Below, piece after piece: positions 8,945 through 19,378 of a stretch of DNA of 64,000 nucleotides (within the stretch, counting starts at the first letter, position 1; every line of letters begins with the position of its first letter). The notes beneath the pieces are model-generated. The model was given only the letters and a program-made list of their open reading frames with translations. It was not told the DNA's origin and made no database searches. The stretch lies in the NCBI GenBank assembly GCA_012520655.1, contig JAAYNW010000033.1, positions 58,521 through 122,520 on the forward strand. The letters run 5' to 3'. A program made the position numbers and the translations under genes. The DNA is from Clostridiales bacterium (GTDB taxonomy: Bacteria; Bacillota; Clostridia; Lachnospirales; Lachnospiraceae).

Positions 8945-8974
8945 TAGACAAGTATCGGTACGTTATTATATAAT
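8945..8974 (+). promoter_or_regulatory. Promoter of the DUF3048 lipoprotein gene
   Basis: TAGACA (8945-8950), an 18-base spacer and a consensus TATAAT (8969-8974) lie about 80 bases upstream of the chosen ATG. Confidence 0.5.
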
Positions 8975-9056
8975 ATCGGTGTAGACTATCATTTTTTACA
9001 TATTTTCATATTTTATATACGATATGAGTATTCAAGGATTAAAAGGAATAACGCAA

Positions 9057-10244
9057 ATGAAAAAAAAACACAGATATTTATTTTACGTTCTTTTATTATG
9101 TTTTCCTCTTGTTCTTACGGCATGCGGTAAGAATAAAGCGGACGAACTGCCTTTAGGCGAAGTGAATGAAGCGCCGGAAGAACCGGAAGAAGATACTGCG
9201 CAAGTAACGGAAGAAATCTTAGAAGAGCCGGAAGAGGAAGGGCTTCCTGTCATTGAAGACAGAGAAGTGGTAGACGGTAAAATACAAAGCTATCTTACCG
9301 GAGAATGGATCGGAGAGGAAATTGCAACCAGACGCCCTTTGGCTGTCATGATTCCTAATAACGCTCAGGCAATGCCTCAATATGGCCTTACAAAAGCGGG
9401 GATTATTTATGAAGCGCCCGTAGAGGGAAGAATCACAAGATTAATGGCGATTTTTGAAGATTACGATGAACTGGATCACATCGGACCCATTCGAAGCAGC
9501 CGCGATTACTTTATTTATGTTGCTATGGGATACGAAGGCATCTATTGTAACTGGGGTCTCGCCAGACCGTATGTGGAGGAACTCATCAACAGAGATACCG
9601 TTCAGAATATAAGTGCAGCCGTTGAAGGTATTTACAACCCTTCCGATGAGGCTTTCGGGAGAATCTCAAGGCCAGGTTATGCTACCGAATTCACAGGATA
9701 CTTGTTCATAGACGGTTTGAATGACGCCATTGAACGCCATGAATATGAAACGGAATACGACGATAAGCATGTCCCTCAGTTTACCTTTGTGGCTGACGAT
9801 TATCGGGCCGAATACGAAGAAAACGAGGATGCCGTTCTCATATATCCCGGCGGAAAAGAGAGCAATTCCGGCGGATACGGCGCATACAATCCTTACTTCG
9901 AATATAATGCCGCAGATAAGCTCTATTACCGCTTTCAGGACGGCAAGAAGCAAATTGACGAATACAATAGCGAGCAGCTTGCTGTATCCAATGTAGTATT
10001 TCAATATTGCCACGGAGAAGTACGTGATGCCAAGGATTATCTTGCCTTCGGTGTGCACGGCGAAGGCAAGGCTCTCGTCTTTACGAACGGGAAGGTAATC
10101 GAAGGAACGTGGAAGCGTTACGACGGTGACGCTACTCCTGCCAAGTTCTATGATAAAGACGATAATGAAATAATATTTAATCAAGGGAAAACCTGGATAT
10201 GCAATATCTGGGATGAATACGGGGAATTTGCGAAATACGAATAA
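9057..10244 (+). CDS. DUF3048 domain lipoprotein (YerB-like)
   Basis: 395 aa. The start at 9057 (MKKKHRY) places a Lys-rich n-region, a hydrophobic segment and the lipobox LTAC, so Cys would be lipidated and the protein anchored outside the membrane. An ATG 33 bases upstream would bury the signal peptide. A Glu/Pro-rich acidic linker (about 30-75) follows. Then come the DUF3048 N-terminal domain (RPLAVMIPNNAQAMPQYGL, GPIRSSRDYF) and a C-terminal DUF3048_C part ending in GKTWICNI. YerB of Bacillus is the reference member and its molecular function is unknown. It is monocistronic between its own promoter and terminator. Confidence 0.85.
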   Translation: MKKKHRYLFYVLLLCFPLVLTACGKNKADELPLGEVNEAPEEPEEDTAQVTEEILEEPEEEGLPVIEDREVVDGKIQSYLTGEWIGEEIATRRPLAVMIPNNAQAMPQYGLTKAGIIYEAPVEGRITRLMAIFEDYDELDHIGPIRSSRDYFIYVAMGYEGIYCNWGLARPYVEELINRDTVQNISAAVEGIYNPSDEAFGRISRPGYATEFTGYLFIDGLNDAIERHEYETEYDDKHVPQFTFVADDYRAEYEENEDAVLIYPGGKESNSGGYGAYNPYFEYNAADKLYYRFQDGKKQIDEYNSEQLAVSNVVFQYCHGEVRDAKDYLAFGVHGEGKALVFTNGKVIEGTWKRYDGDATPAKFYDKDDNEIIFNQGKTWICNIWDEYGEFAKYE

Positions 10245-10260
10245 CCATAGCATGTTACAA

Positions 10261-10310
10261 ACAGGCGGATGTATGGAATAACCAACATCCGCCTGTCTTT
10301 CTATTTTTTC
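10261..10310 (+). terminator. Intrinsic terminator after the DUF3048 gene
   Basis: A 12-base perfect inverted repeat (10261-10272 and 10285-10296, arms ACAGGCGGATGT / ACATCCGCCTGT) is followed by a T-rich tract. Confidence 0.85.
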
Positions 10311-10345
10311 TCTGTTTTATTAATATTTTTATCTGTTTACTGTTT

Positions 10346-11503
10346 TTACTTCCAGAACTTCTTTTTCTTTTCTTTGACTTCTTCCTGCTCCGAAGTCGTA
10401 CCATGCGTAGCGCGCAGTGTGTTCCCGGTCTCCGCATCGAACTGCCTTAAAAGCTCTTTCGCTTCATTCGAAAGCTTGTCGGGCACTTGGATCACCAAGG
10501 TTACATAATGATCTCCCCGTACTTCTTTGTTGCGAAGCGAAGGCACACCCTTACCCTTCAAGCGTACTTTTGTATCGGTCTGTGTTCCCGCCTTAACTTC
10601 ATAAATCACTTTTCCGTCCACAGTATCGATAATTATTTCACCGCCCAACGCCGCGGCGGCAAAGGATACCGGTACGGTAGAATATATATTGTAATCCTGT
10701 CTCTGGAATATGGGATGCCTTCCGACTACAACTTCGGCAAGAAGGTCCCCTCTCGGTCCGCCGTTCACTCCCGGCTCGCCTTTATCTCTGATACGGACGC
10801 TCTGACCGTTATCAATACCGGCAGGAATGGATATCTTAATTTTCTTTCTATTGGCAATATAACCGCTTCCGTGGCAATCGGAACATTTCTCTCGAATTAC
10901 TTTACCGGTTCCGTTACAATCCGGACACGTTTGTACATTTCTTACCGTTCCGAAGAAAGATTGCTGTGTAAATACTACCTGACCTTTGCCACCGCACTTC
11001 GGGCAAGTTTCCGGGCTGGTTCCCGGCTTCGCGCCGCTACCGTGGCAAGTGGTACACTCATCCTTGAGAGTAAGTTCTATCTCCTTTTCCACGCCAAATA
11101 CTGCTTCTTCAAAAGTAATCCGCACACTGGTACGAATATTCGCCCCTTTCATCGGTCCGTTATTTGCCCTGCCGCTACGGCGGCCACCGAAGAAATCTCC
11201 GAAAATATCTCCGAAAATATCTCCGAAATCTGCACTGTTAAAATCAAAGCCGCCAAAGCCGCCTGCCCCTCCCTCGAATGCAGCGTGGCCGTATTGATCA
11301 TATTGACGTTTCTTCTCCGGGTCGCTAAGTACGGCATATGCCTCCGAAGCCTCTTTAAATTTCTTTTCTGCCTCTTTATCACCCGGGTTCATATCGGGAT
11401 GATACTTCTTAGCCAGAACTCGATATGCTTTTTTAATTGCAGCTTCATCTGCATTTTTATCTACTCCGAGAACTTCGTAGTAGTCTCGTTTTTGCTCTGC
11501 CAT
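10346..11503 (-). CDS. dnaJ: Chaperone protein DnaJ
   Basis: 385 aa. The J domain (about 1-70) has the HPD motif at residues 35-37, which stimulates the DnaK ATPase. A Gly/Phe-rich linker has a small [14 protein letters not shown] repeat. Four CxxCxGxG zinc-binding repeats ([32 protein letters not shown]) and the C-terminal substrate-binding domains follow. It is a full-length type I DnaJ and the last gene of hrcA-grpE-dnaK-dnaJ. It is separated from dnaK by a 302-base gap that contains a long hairpin. GAGGAG is 6 bases before the ATG. Confidence 0.96.
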   Translation of the reverse strand: MAEQKRDYYEVLGVDKNADEAAIKKAYRVLAKKYHPDMNPGDKEAEKKFKEASEAYAVLSDPEKKRQYDQYGHAAFEGGAGGFGGFDFNSADFGDIFGDIFGDFFGGRRSGRANNGPMKGANIRTSVRITFEEAVFGVEKEIELTLKDECTTCHGSGAKPGTSPETCPKCGGKGQVVFTQQSFFGTVRNVQTCPDCNGTGKVIREKCSDCHGSGYIANRKKIKISIPAGIDNGQSVRIRDKGEPGVNGGPRGDLLAEVVVGRHPIFQRQDYNIYSTVPVSFAAAALGGEIIIDTVDGKVIYEVKAGTQTDTKVRLKGKGVPSLRNKEVRGDHYVTLVIQVPDKLSNEAKELLRQFDAETGNTLRATHGTTSEQEEVKEKKKKFWK

Positions 11504-11805
11504 AACTAACTCCTCTTTATCACTTCAAAGATTTCACTTATAAAAAAAATATAAATCAATATCATAAGACATATCGTTCTAAGTATATAACAATTTCATC
11601 TTTATTGCACTTAATATATATATAATAAAATATTAAATTTTTAGTAATTTAATATTAGTATATATTGCATGAAAATATGTTGCTTTAAGTATATATTAGT
11701 TTTAAGCACGATATGAAGTTCCTCTTATTAGAGGATTCCCTCTTATAAGGAGAACTTCATACCTTTATCTGGCTATTATGACCAGCAATACTGCTTATAT
11801 AAGAT
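11504..11805 (-). other. dnaK-dnaJ intercistronic region with a long hairpin
   Basis: 302 bases without a gene, strongly AT-rich. Two structures are visible. One is a perfect 11-base AT palindrome at 11629-11639/11646-11656. The other is a 48-base hairpin at 11713-11760 whose 16-base arms (ATGAAGTTC... and ...GAACTTCAT) pair except for two positions. Neither is followed by a clear T-tract on the minus strand, so read-through into dnaJ, RNA processing, or partial attenuation are all possible. No promoter with good spacing was recognised. Confidence 0.55.
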
Positions 11806-13665
<1,860 letters not shown>

Positions 13666-13715
13666 CTAAATATATTGTTCAATTTGATTTGCTTGCCATT
13701 TATTTGTTTTTGCAA

Positions 13716-14390
13716 TTAGCTTACAACAGCTACCATGCTATGTCTTACCACTGTATCTCTGTACATATAACCCTTTAACAATTCTTGTGCAATAATTCCT
13801 GATTCATATTCTTCACTTTCCACTTGCATTACTGCATTATGATACTCCGGATCGAACTCCTGCCCTACGGCTTCTATTGGCTTTACACCCAAGCTGTCGA
13901 GCTCTGTCATAAGCTGCTTATAAATCATCTGCATACCTTCCGCAAAGGCACTTCCTTTTTCCTCCTCCGGAATAGCAGCCAGGCCTCTTTCAAAATTATC
14001 CACTACCGGAAGTATTTTCTCTATGATACTTCTGGCCCCGGTTTCAAACATCGCTGCCTTTTCCTTATCCGTCCGCTTTCTGAAATTGTCAAACTCCGCC
14101 ATCTGGCGCTTCACTCTGTCTTCCAGCTCATCTACTTTTTGCTTCAGCGCATCCTGCTTTTTATCTTTCTTTTTGAAAAAGCCTTTTCCGGCTTCTTCTT
14201 CACCGCATTCCGCTGTTCCTTCCGTCTCTTCGGCTTCTGTCTCTTCCTGGTCTTCCGGCGTGATATCTTCTGGCCGGCATTCCTTATCACTTACCTCCTG
14301 TACATCCCCGCCGTCGGTTATTATTTCCTTATCCGTTACATCTTCGCCGTTATTCACATCTTGATTCTTTATATCTTTCTGTTCTGCCAC
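13716..14390 (-). CDS. grpE: Nucleotide exchange factor GrpE
   Basis: 224 aa, starting at GTG 14390 with AAAGGA 9 bases upstream. The first 75 or so residues are very acidic and probably disordered. A long dimerisation helix (KVDELEDRVKRQMAEFDNFRKRTDKE) and the C-terminal beta domain (GQEFDPEYHNAVMQVES, YRDTVVRHSMV) follow, all hallmarks of GrpE. It releases ADP from DnaK. It lies 62 bases upstream of dnaK in the operon. Confidence 0.95.
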   Translation of the reverse strand: MAEQKDIKNQDVNNGEDVTDKEIITDGGDVQEVSDKECRPEDITPEDQEETEAEETEGTAECGEEEAGKGFFKKKDKKQDALKQKVDELEDRVKRQMAEFDNFRKRTDKEKAAMFETGARSIIEKILPVVDNFERGLAAIPEEEKGSAFAEGMQMIYKQLMTELDSLGVKPIEAVGQEFDPEYHNAVMQVESEEYESGIIAQELLKGYMYRDTVVRHSMVAVVS

Positions 14391-14463
14391 TTCATTTATT
14401 CCTTTCTATCCTTTTTCTGTCTATATCTATCATCTATCTATCCTTTATAGATTTTAGCTCTTT

Positions 14464-15495
14464 CTATTCCTTCTTCTTATATAAATCATCTAACTGGTGC
14501 ATGAGAGTCTTCAGCGTTCCGACCACTTTATCGTAATCCATGCGCTTTGGCCCGATAATACCGATGGTTCCCCTCATTCCTTCTTCCAGTTCATAAGTCG
14601 CAGTTACAACGCTGCAATCCTTCATGGACTTTACGGGTGTCTCATCTCCGATATATATCTGGATGCCGGTATTGTTGTCGTCCGCAAGTCTCTCTTCCAC
14701 AAGCTCTTCAAGCAGCTTCTTTTCTTCAAATGCAGTAATCAGCTCGCTTGCTTTCTGATTATCGGCAAGCTCCGGATATTTAAAAATATTATTTGCTCCG
14801 CTCGTATATATTTCCAAATCTTCATCCGCTTTAATCGATTCCGCTATCGCATCGATGACATTTCCGATGATACTACTGTGTATACCTGCCTGCTGCTTCA
14901 TCGCCGTTATCATATTCAGGTTTATTTCTTCCAATGTCAATCCATTTAAATGCGTATTGAGAAGAATGTTCAATTTTAATAAAATCTCGCTATCTAGCTT
15001 TTCTTCCACATTCAATATATTATTTTTAATTACATTGCCTTCTACGACTGTAACTACCAAGAGCTGGTGCGCGTCCACAAGAGACAATTGTATGAACTTC
15101 AACTTATTGCGATGGTACTGAGGTGCTGATATCATTGTGGCATAATTGGTATTCTGCGCCAAGACCTTCGCTACCTGTTTCAAAAGATGATCCATTTTAT
15201 CTTCTTTTTCTAACAAGATACCTTTTAACTCTTCTACTTCCCGTTCCTTCTCCTCCATCATCTGGTCTACGTATAAACGGTAGCCTTTGTCAGAAGGAAT
15301 TCTCCCTGCGGAAGTGTGCGGCTGGATAATATATCCTAGCTCTTCCAAATCCGCCATCTCATTTCTTATGGTAGCAGAGCTTAAGTTCAAATCCGTATAT
15401 TTGGAAATCGTTCTGCTTCCTACCGGTTCACCTGTCTCAAGATAGTTGCGGATAATGGCCTGCATAATTTTTTTTTTTCTTTCATCCAACTGCAT
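14464..15495 (-). CDS. hrcA: Heat-inducible transcription repressor HrcA
   Basis: 343 aa from the ATG at 15495 (MQLDERKKKIMQAII), which has GGGAGGG 8 bases upstream. An upstream in-frame start at 15525 would lie inside the operator and add non-conserved residues. The winged helix has the family motif TGEPVGSRTISKY...LSSATIRNEMADLEELG. The GAF-like domain and inserted dimerising domain follow, with VGIIGPKRMDYDKV near the C terminus. It represses its own operon and hsp20 through CIRCE elements; both sites are visible here. Confidence 0.96.
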   Translation of the reverse strand: MQLDERKKKIMQAIIRNYLETGEPVGSRTISKYTDLNLSSATIRNEMADLEELGYIIQPHTSAGRIPSDKGYRLYVDQMMEEKEREVEELKGILLEKEDKMDHLLKQVAKVLAQNTNYATMISAPQYHRNKLKFIQLSLVDAHQLLVVTVVEGNVIKNNILNVEEKLDSEILLKLNILLNTHLNGLTLEEINLNMITAMKQQAGIHSSIIGNVIDAIAESIKADEDLEIYTSGANNIFKYPELADNQKASELITAFEEKKLLEELVEERLADDNNTGIQIYIGDETPVKSMKDCSVVTATYELEEGMRGTIGIIGPKRMDYDKVVGTLKTLMHQLDDLYKKKE

Positions 15496-15518
15496 TTCAT
15501 TACCCTCCCATCTTCTTG

Positions 15519-15545
15519 TTAGCACTCTCTTTCTTGGAGTGCTAA
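15519..15545 (-). promoter_or_regulatory. CIRCE operator (perfect consensus)
   Basis: TTAGCACTC, nine bases, GAGTGCTAA: an exact match to the CIRCE consensus bound by HrcA. It lies between the promoter (15560-15588) and the hrcA start, in the 5' untranslated leader. Confidence 0.97.
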
Positions 15546-15559
15546 CATCTTCTTACCAT

Positions 15560-15588
15560 AAAATATCACTTACAATATATAATGTCAA
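15560..15588 (-). promoter_or_regulatory. Promoter of hrcA-grpE-dnaK-dnaJ
   Basis: On the minus strand TTGACA (15588-15583), a 17-base spacer and TATTTT (15565-15560) lie just upstream of the CIRCE element. Confidence 0.7.
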
Positions 15589-15607
15589 CACATAACTACA
15601 AAATTAT

Positions 15608-15659
15608 TTATAAAAAAAATATGAACAGAAAATCCTGGAGGAATGTCTGTTCATATTTT
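15608..15659 (-). terminator. Terminator after the DUF6465 gene
   Basis: The inverted repeat AAAATATGAACAG (15616-15628) / CTGTTCATATTTT (15647-15659) is followed on the minus strand by a T-run. It isolates the DUF6465 gene from the heat-shock operon and could also work on the plus strand. Confidence 0.65.
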
Positions 15660-15699
15660 ATACCGTAATGAAAATTAATTTTTTTATTAAATATTATCA

Positions 15700-16038
15700 T
15701 TAAATAAAGAAGCTTCCTGAAATATCCCCATTAAATACATAGTATGCGAGGCTTTCTTCCGGTTTCACATAAAGCTCCAAGGACTTATATGCCTCATCGC
15801 CCTTATGCAGGTCATATTTCCAAACATCTTCCGCAATTTTCGTAAAATCTTCCATAGCATAGGATTTTCCGGCAAATTGCAGATTGATTACCTGTTTTAC
15901 AGCCTTCTTCCTCGTTGTCGCCTTTGTCTCTTTCTTCGCAAGTGCTTTCTTAACGGCGGTTTTTGCTGCTGTCTCCTTTGGTGCCGTTTCCTTAGTAATG
16001 GCTGATTTAGCTGTTGACGTCTTCTTCGTTTCTGTCAT
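15700..16038 (-). CDS. DUF6465 family protein with Lys/Ala-rich tail
   Basis: 112 aa. The start is the ATG at 16038, with AAAGGAG 8 bases upstream. The N-terminal half (about 1-50) is a low-complexity Lys/Ala/Thr segment (KTAVKKALAKKETKATTRKK) like the basic tails of nucleic-acid-binding proteins. The C-terminal half (INLQFAGKSYAMEDFTKIAEDVWKY... ESLAYYVFNGDISGSFFI) is the conserved DUF6465 domain found in Lachnospiraceae. The function is unknown. Binding to nucleic acid through the basic tail is only an inference. It is monocistronic with its own terminator. Confidence 0.75.
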   Translation of the reverse strand: MTETKKTSTAKSAITKETAPKETAAKTAVKKALAKKETKATTRKKAVKQVINLQFAGKSYAMEDFTKIAEDVWKYDLHKGDEAYKSLELYVKPEESLAYYVFNGDISGSFFI

Positions 16039-16217
16039 AGGTCTTTCTCCTTTCACAATCGAGCTGTATCGAACTCACAAACACAAAACATATGTCACAT
16101 TTTCCCAATCTCATCTATAAAAAAGTGTATCTTAATTCGACTGTCTTGTCAACTCTTTAGTACTGTGGAGTGTTACAACATGAAACAAAAATAAAATACT
16201 TAATATTAAATCTGAAA

Positions 16218-17039
16218 TTAAGCAAAAATCATAAAATATGATAACACGAGAATACCGAGCACAATTCGATACCATCCGAATATCTTGAAGTCATGTTTTC
16301 TGATATATCCCATGAAAAATCTTATTACAATAACCGATACGACAAATGCTACTACCATTCCGACAGCAAGAATCGTCCATTCCGCCACACTGAACGCCAG
16401 ACCGAACTTAATCAGCTTAAGAAGACTTACCCCGAACATAACCGGAATCGCAAGGAAAAAGGTGAATTCCGCAGCAATCGTCCTAGATACCCCCATTAAA
16501 AGAGAACCGATAATTGTCGCGCCGGATCGGGAGGTTCCCGGAAATATTCCCGCAATCAACTGCCAAATGCCGATAATAGCCGCCTGCTTGTATGTGAGTT
16601 GGGAAAGTTCGGTAATCTTGGGTGAACTCTTTTGATTTCTGTTCTCAACAACTATAAACAAAACACCAAACAAAATAAGAGCTATTGATACGCATGTATA
16701 GTTATAAAATAACTCGTTAAAAATATCATCGAATAAAATGCCGACAACCGCTGCCGGTACACAAGCAACAACTATTTTGAACCAAAGGGAAAATATATCT
16801 TTTTTGATATGCGGCTCTTTTTTCAGATCAAAAGGAAATATCTTATCCCAAAAAAGAATAACTACTGCCAAAATAGCTCCTAACTGTACCACAACCAAGA
16901 ATACTTCCCAGAATTCAGGAGATACATCGAGCGCAACAAATTCGTTCAAAAGAATCATATGCCCCGTACTGCTGATCGGCAGCCACTCTGTAATACCTTC
17001 CACGATGCCGAACAGCACCGCCTTCAAAATCTCTAACAT
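16218..17039 (-). CDS. uppP: Undecaprenyl-diphosphate phosphatase
   Basis: 273 aa integral membrane protein of the BacA/UppP family. The two signature motifs are visible: EGITEWLPISSTGHMIL near the N terminus, and PGTSRSGATI in the middle. About eight hydrophobic segments are present. It recycles undecaprenyl pyrophosphate for cell-wall synthesis and confers basal bacitracin tolerance. The start is the ATG at 17039, with GAGGAGG 7 bases upstream. A TTG two codons earlier is too close to that box. Confidence 0.94.
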   Translation of the reverse strand: MLEILKAVLFGIVEGITEWLPISSTGHMILLNEFVALDVSPEFWEVFLVVVQLGAILAVVILFWDKIFPFDLKKEPHIKKDIFSLWFKIVVACVPAAVVGILFDDIFNELFYNYTCVSIALILFGVLFIVVENRNQKSSPKITELSQLTYKQAAIIGIWQLIAGIFPGTSRSGATIIGSLLMGVSRTIAAEFTFFLAIPVMFGVSLLKLIKFGLAFSVAEWTILAVGMVVAFVVSVIVIRFFMGYIRKHDFKIFGWYRIVLGILVLSYFMIFA

Positions 17040-17126
17040 TATCAAACCTCCTCGGACAATCCTGCCGTTTTCATTCCGGCTCTGTCTTCTATCTATTTCA
17101 TCATATATAATATATAACGAAATCTT

Positions 17127-18011
17127 TTATTTTATTTCTTCATGAACGTAGGTGTCGAAAAATTTCTTGGACAAATATTCCAAAAGTTCCACATAACACT
17201 CCTGCGCATCCGTGTAGCCTTCTTCATACAGAGCCTCCAGCTTCTTCCTATCCTTTTCAACCCTGCTTACCTCGCTCTTCCTCTTGGGACGAATCACAAA
17301 AGCTTTTCCTTCTTTTTCCTGCTCCTCCAGATAACGTAAGGTGTTGTTATATTCCTTATGCCTTTCCTTCATCAGCTCATATATTTTAGGATAAATGGCA
17401 TAACGCGCTCTTATAAGAGAAAGGCCGGAAGAAGGCTGCCTATGATAGCCTACCTCTTTTGTAAGTATTACCACATTTTTTTCATTTCCATCCTCTATGG
17501 ATTTTTTTATCGGTATGGAATCTGCAATCCCTCCGTCCAGATAAAGTTCATTCCCAATCTTCACGTTGCGGGAAACAAGCGGCATGGAGCTGGATGCTCG
17601 GACTGCCTGTATGTCCCTGTGCATATCCTCTAATCGTATGTACTCCGCTTTTCCGGTCCTTATATTCGTTACGACCGCATATGCTTTCCCTTCATATTTA
17701 TTAAACGTATCATAGTCAAAAGGATCTAGATAATTAGGTATCAAGTCATAGCACATATCCGCCCCGAACAAATCTCCGGTAGCAAAAAGACTGTAAGGAC
17801 TGCAATACTTCTTATTATCCAAATAGTTTACCCCAATACGATATCCTCTCTTTTTCTGCTTCGACAGATAGCTGCTCATATGGCAGGCTCCCGCCGATAC
17901 ACCATAACAAGAGGAAAATTCTATTTCCTTATCGAGGAAAAAATCCAAAACGCCGGCAGTGTACATGCCCTTCATACCGCCGCCTTCCAAAACAAGACCT
18001 GCTTGATACAT
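17127..18011 (-). CDS. Patatin-like phospholipase family protein
   Basis: 294 aa. The oxyanion-hole loop GLVLEGGGMKGMYTAGVLD, the nucleophile elbow GVSAG (Ser39) and the catalytic Asp in YLDGGIADSIPI form the patatin Ser-Asp dyad. A basic C-terminal region follows (RPKRKSEVSRVEKDRKKLE). There is no signal peptide or membrane helix, so it should be cytoplasmic. It resembles the widespread YlbK/RssA-type bacterial patatins, whose physiological substrates are mostly unknown. Lipid acyl-hydrolase activity is expected from the intact dyad. Confidence 0.88.
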   Translation of the reverse strand: MYQAGLVLEGGGMKGMYTAGVLDFFLDKEIEFSSCYGVSAGACHMSSYLSKQKKRGYRIGVNYLDNKKYCSPYSLFATGDLFGADMCYDLIPNYLDPFDYDTFNKYEGKAYAVVTNIRTGKAEYIRLEDMHRDIQAVRASSSMPLVSRNVKIGNELYLDGGIADSIPIKKSIEDGNEKNVVILTKEVGYHRQPSSGLSLIRARYAIYPKIYELMKERHKEYNNTLRYLEEQEKEGKAFVIRPKRKSEVSRVEKDRKKLEALYEEGYTDAQECYVELLEYLSKKFFDTYVHEEIK

Positions 18012-18069
18012 TATCGCATCCCCTTCCTTTCATTTGATATATGATAATATATGAAATCATCCTGACACA

Positions 18070-19257
18070 TTAACGGTATTCGGATTCCACAAATTTCCTG
18101 AGTGCCGTCAGGGAACGTTCTACTTTATCCGTATCTATACAGTATGCCATGCGGAAATATCCGGGACATCCGAAGCTGTCTCCCGGTACGAGAATCAGGT
18201 CATAGTTCTTTGCTTTCTGACAGAAAATCTTCGCATCTTCTTCCATTGCTTTAGGAAAGATATAAAAGGTACCGCCCGGCTTCACACAGGTAAATCCCAA
18301 GTCCGTAAGCTCATTATAAAGAATATTCATATTCGTTTCATATACGGATAAATCGGAGGTTTCATAAAGCACTTCGGCTACAGCAAGCTGTACAATAGAA
18401 GAAGGGCAGTTATGTCCGATTCCCCTGGATATCTGACCGCACATATTTACGATGGCCTCCGCCTCTCTGCACGCAGGGTTTACCGCTATATAACCAATGC
18501 GCTCACCCGGAATAGACAACGACTTGGAATATGAATAACAGCTAATTGTATTAGCATATACCTTGGATACATAGACATCTTCCACGCCCGCAAACACGAT
18601 TTCCCTGTAAGGCTCATCGGAAATCAAATAAATGTCATGACCATATTCTTCAGATTTCTTTGTCATAATCCTGGCAAGCTTCTCCAATGTTTCTTTCGTA
18701 TATACAATACCGGATGGATTGTTTGGCGTATTGACGAGCACCGCCATAACCTTTTCAGTCAGCATCTTTTCAAAATATTCGAAGTTAATCTGGAAGCTTT
18801 CCGTATTCGCAGGCACTACTTTCAGTACGGCGCCGCTCAAATCTATATACGGGTGGTATTCGGGAAAAAACGGGGCAAAGGTCAGTACTTCGTCACCCGG
18901 CACAGTAACAGCTCGGACAGCATGTGCAATGGCTCCTGCAGCTCCCGCCGTCATAAATATATGTTTATAGGTATAACTCATACTGAACCTTTTATTCAGA
19001 GACTCGGCAACTTTTTCCTTCACGGAGGATATACCCAGGCTGGGACTGTATCCGTGTATCGCCATCGGATCACATTTTTCAAGCAAATCTATCATCGCCT
19101 TCTTGAACTTTTCCGGTGCCGGCACGGACGGATTGCCGAGGCTGTAATCAAATACGTTCTCATATCCGATTTCTTTTCCTCTTGCCGTCGCATATTCGGA
19201 TAACTCCCTAATAACTGATTTCGCGCTCAACATATCTTTATACTTAGCTGCAATCAT
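18070..19257 (-). CDS. PLP-dependent aminotransferase, class I (aspartate aminotransferase-like)
   Basis: 395 aa fold-type I aminotransferase. LGNPSVPAPEKF at the N terminus, VNTPNNPSG (substrate/PLP loop), SDEPYREIVF, the Schiff-base lysine in SYSKSLSIPGERIGYIA, and the carboxylate-binding Arg near the C terminus (GYFRMAYC) are all present. It is annotated in Lachnospiraceae as 'pyridoxal phosphate-dependent aminotransferase'; the substrate cannot be read from the sequence. The ATG at 19257 is preferred because AAAGGAG is 10 bases upstream. An ATG at 19266 is only one base from it. Confidence 0.88.
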   Translation of the reverse strand: MIAAKYKDMLSAKSVIRELSEYATARGKEIGYENVFDYSLGNPSVPAPEKFKKAMIDLLEKCDPMAIHGYSPSLGISSVKEKVAESLNKRFSMSYTYKHIFMTAGAAGAIAHAVRAVTVPGDEVLTFAPFFPEYHPYIDLSGAVLKVVPANTESFQINFEYFEKMLTEKVMAVLVNTPNNPSGIVYTKETLEKLARIMTKKSEEYGHDIYLISDEPYREIVFAGVEDVYVSKVYANTISCYSYSKSLSIPGERIGYIAVNPACREAEAIVNMCGQISRGIGHNCPSSIVQLAVAEVLYETSDLSVYETNMNILYNELTDLGFTCVKPGGTFYIFPKAMEEDAKIFCQKAKNYDLILVPGDSFGCPGYFRMAYCIDTDKVERSLTALRKFVESEYR

Positions 19258-19334
19258 TTTTACCATGCTCCTTTGCTCTTAAATTCAATGAATTCATTCT
19301 ATCACAACAATGCCGATTAGGAAATATAAGATTT

Positions 19335-19368
19335 AAAAAAGGCAGCGGCACTTATCCGCGCCCCTGCC
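19335..19368 (-). terminator. Terminator at the end of the mannan operon
   Basis: On the minus strand a GC-rich hairpin (arms GGCAG 19368-19364 and CTGCC 19345-19341, extended by an inner CGG/CCG pairing) is followed by TTTTTT. It lies immediately after the GH1-ManA fusion stop codon. Confidence 0.75.
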
Positions 19369-19378
19369 GTTTCCATCG

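Noticed and set aside
10487..11509. Plus-strand open frame of 340 codons opposite dnaJ.
   Set aside because: Antisense shadow of a conserved gene with a biased codon pattern; no start signal.
11629..11656. Perfect AT palindrome as a possible insertion-sequence end or attachment site.
   Set aside because: No transposase, no second copy in the window and no flanking target duplication; 11 AT bases are expected by chance in such AT-rich DNA.
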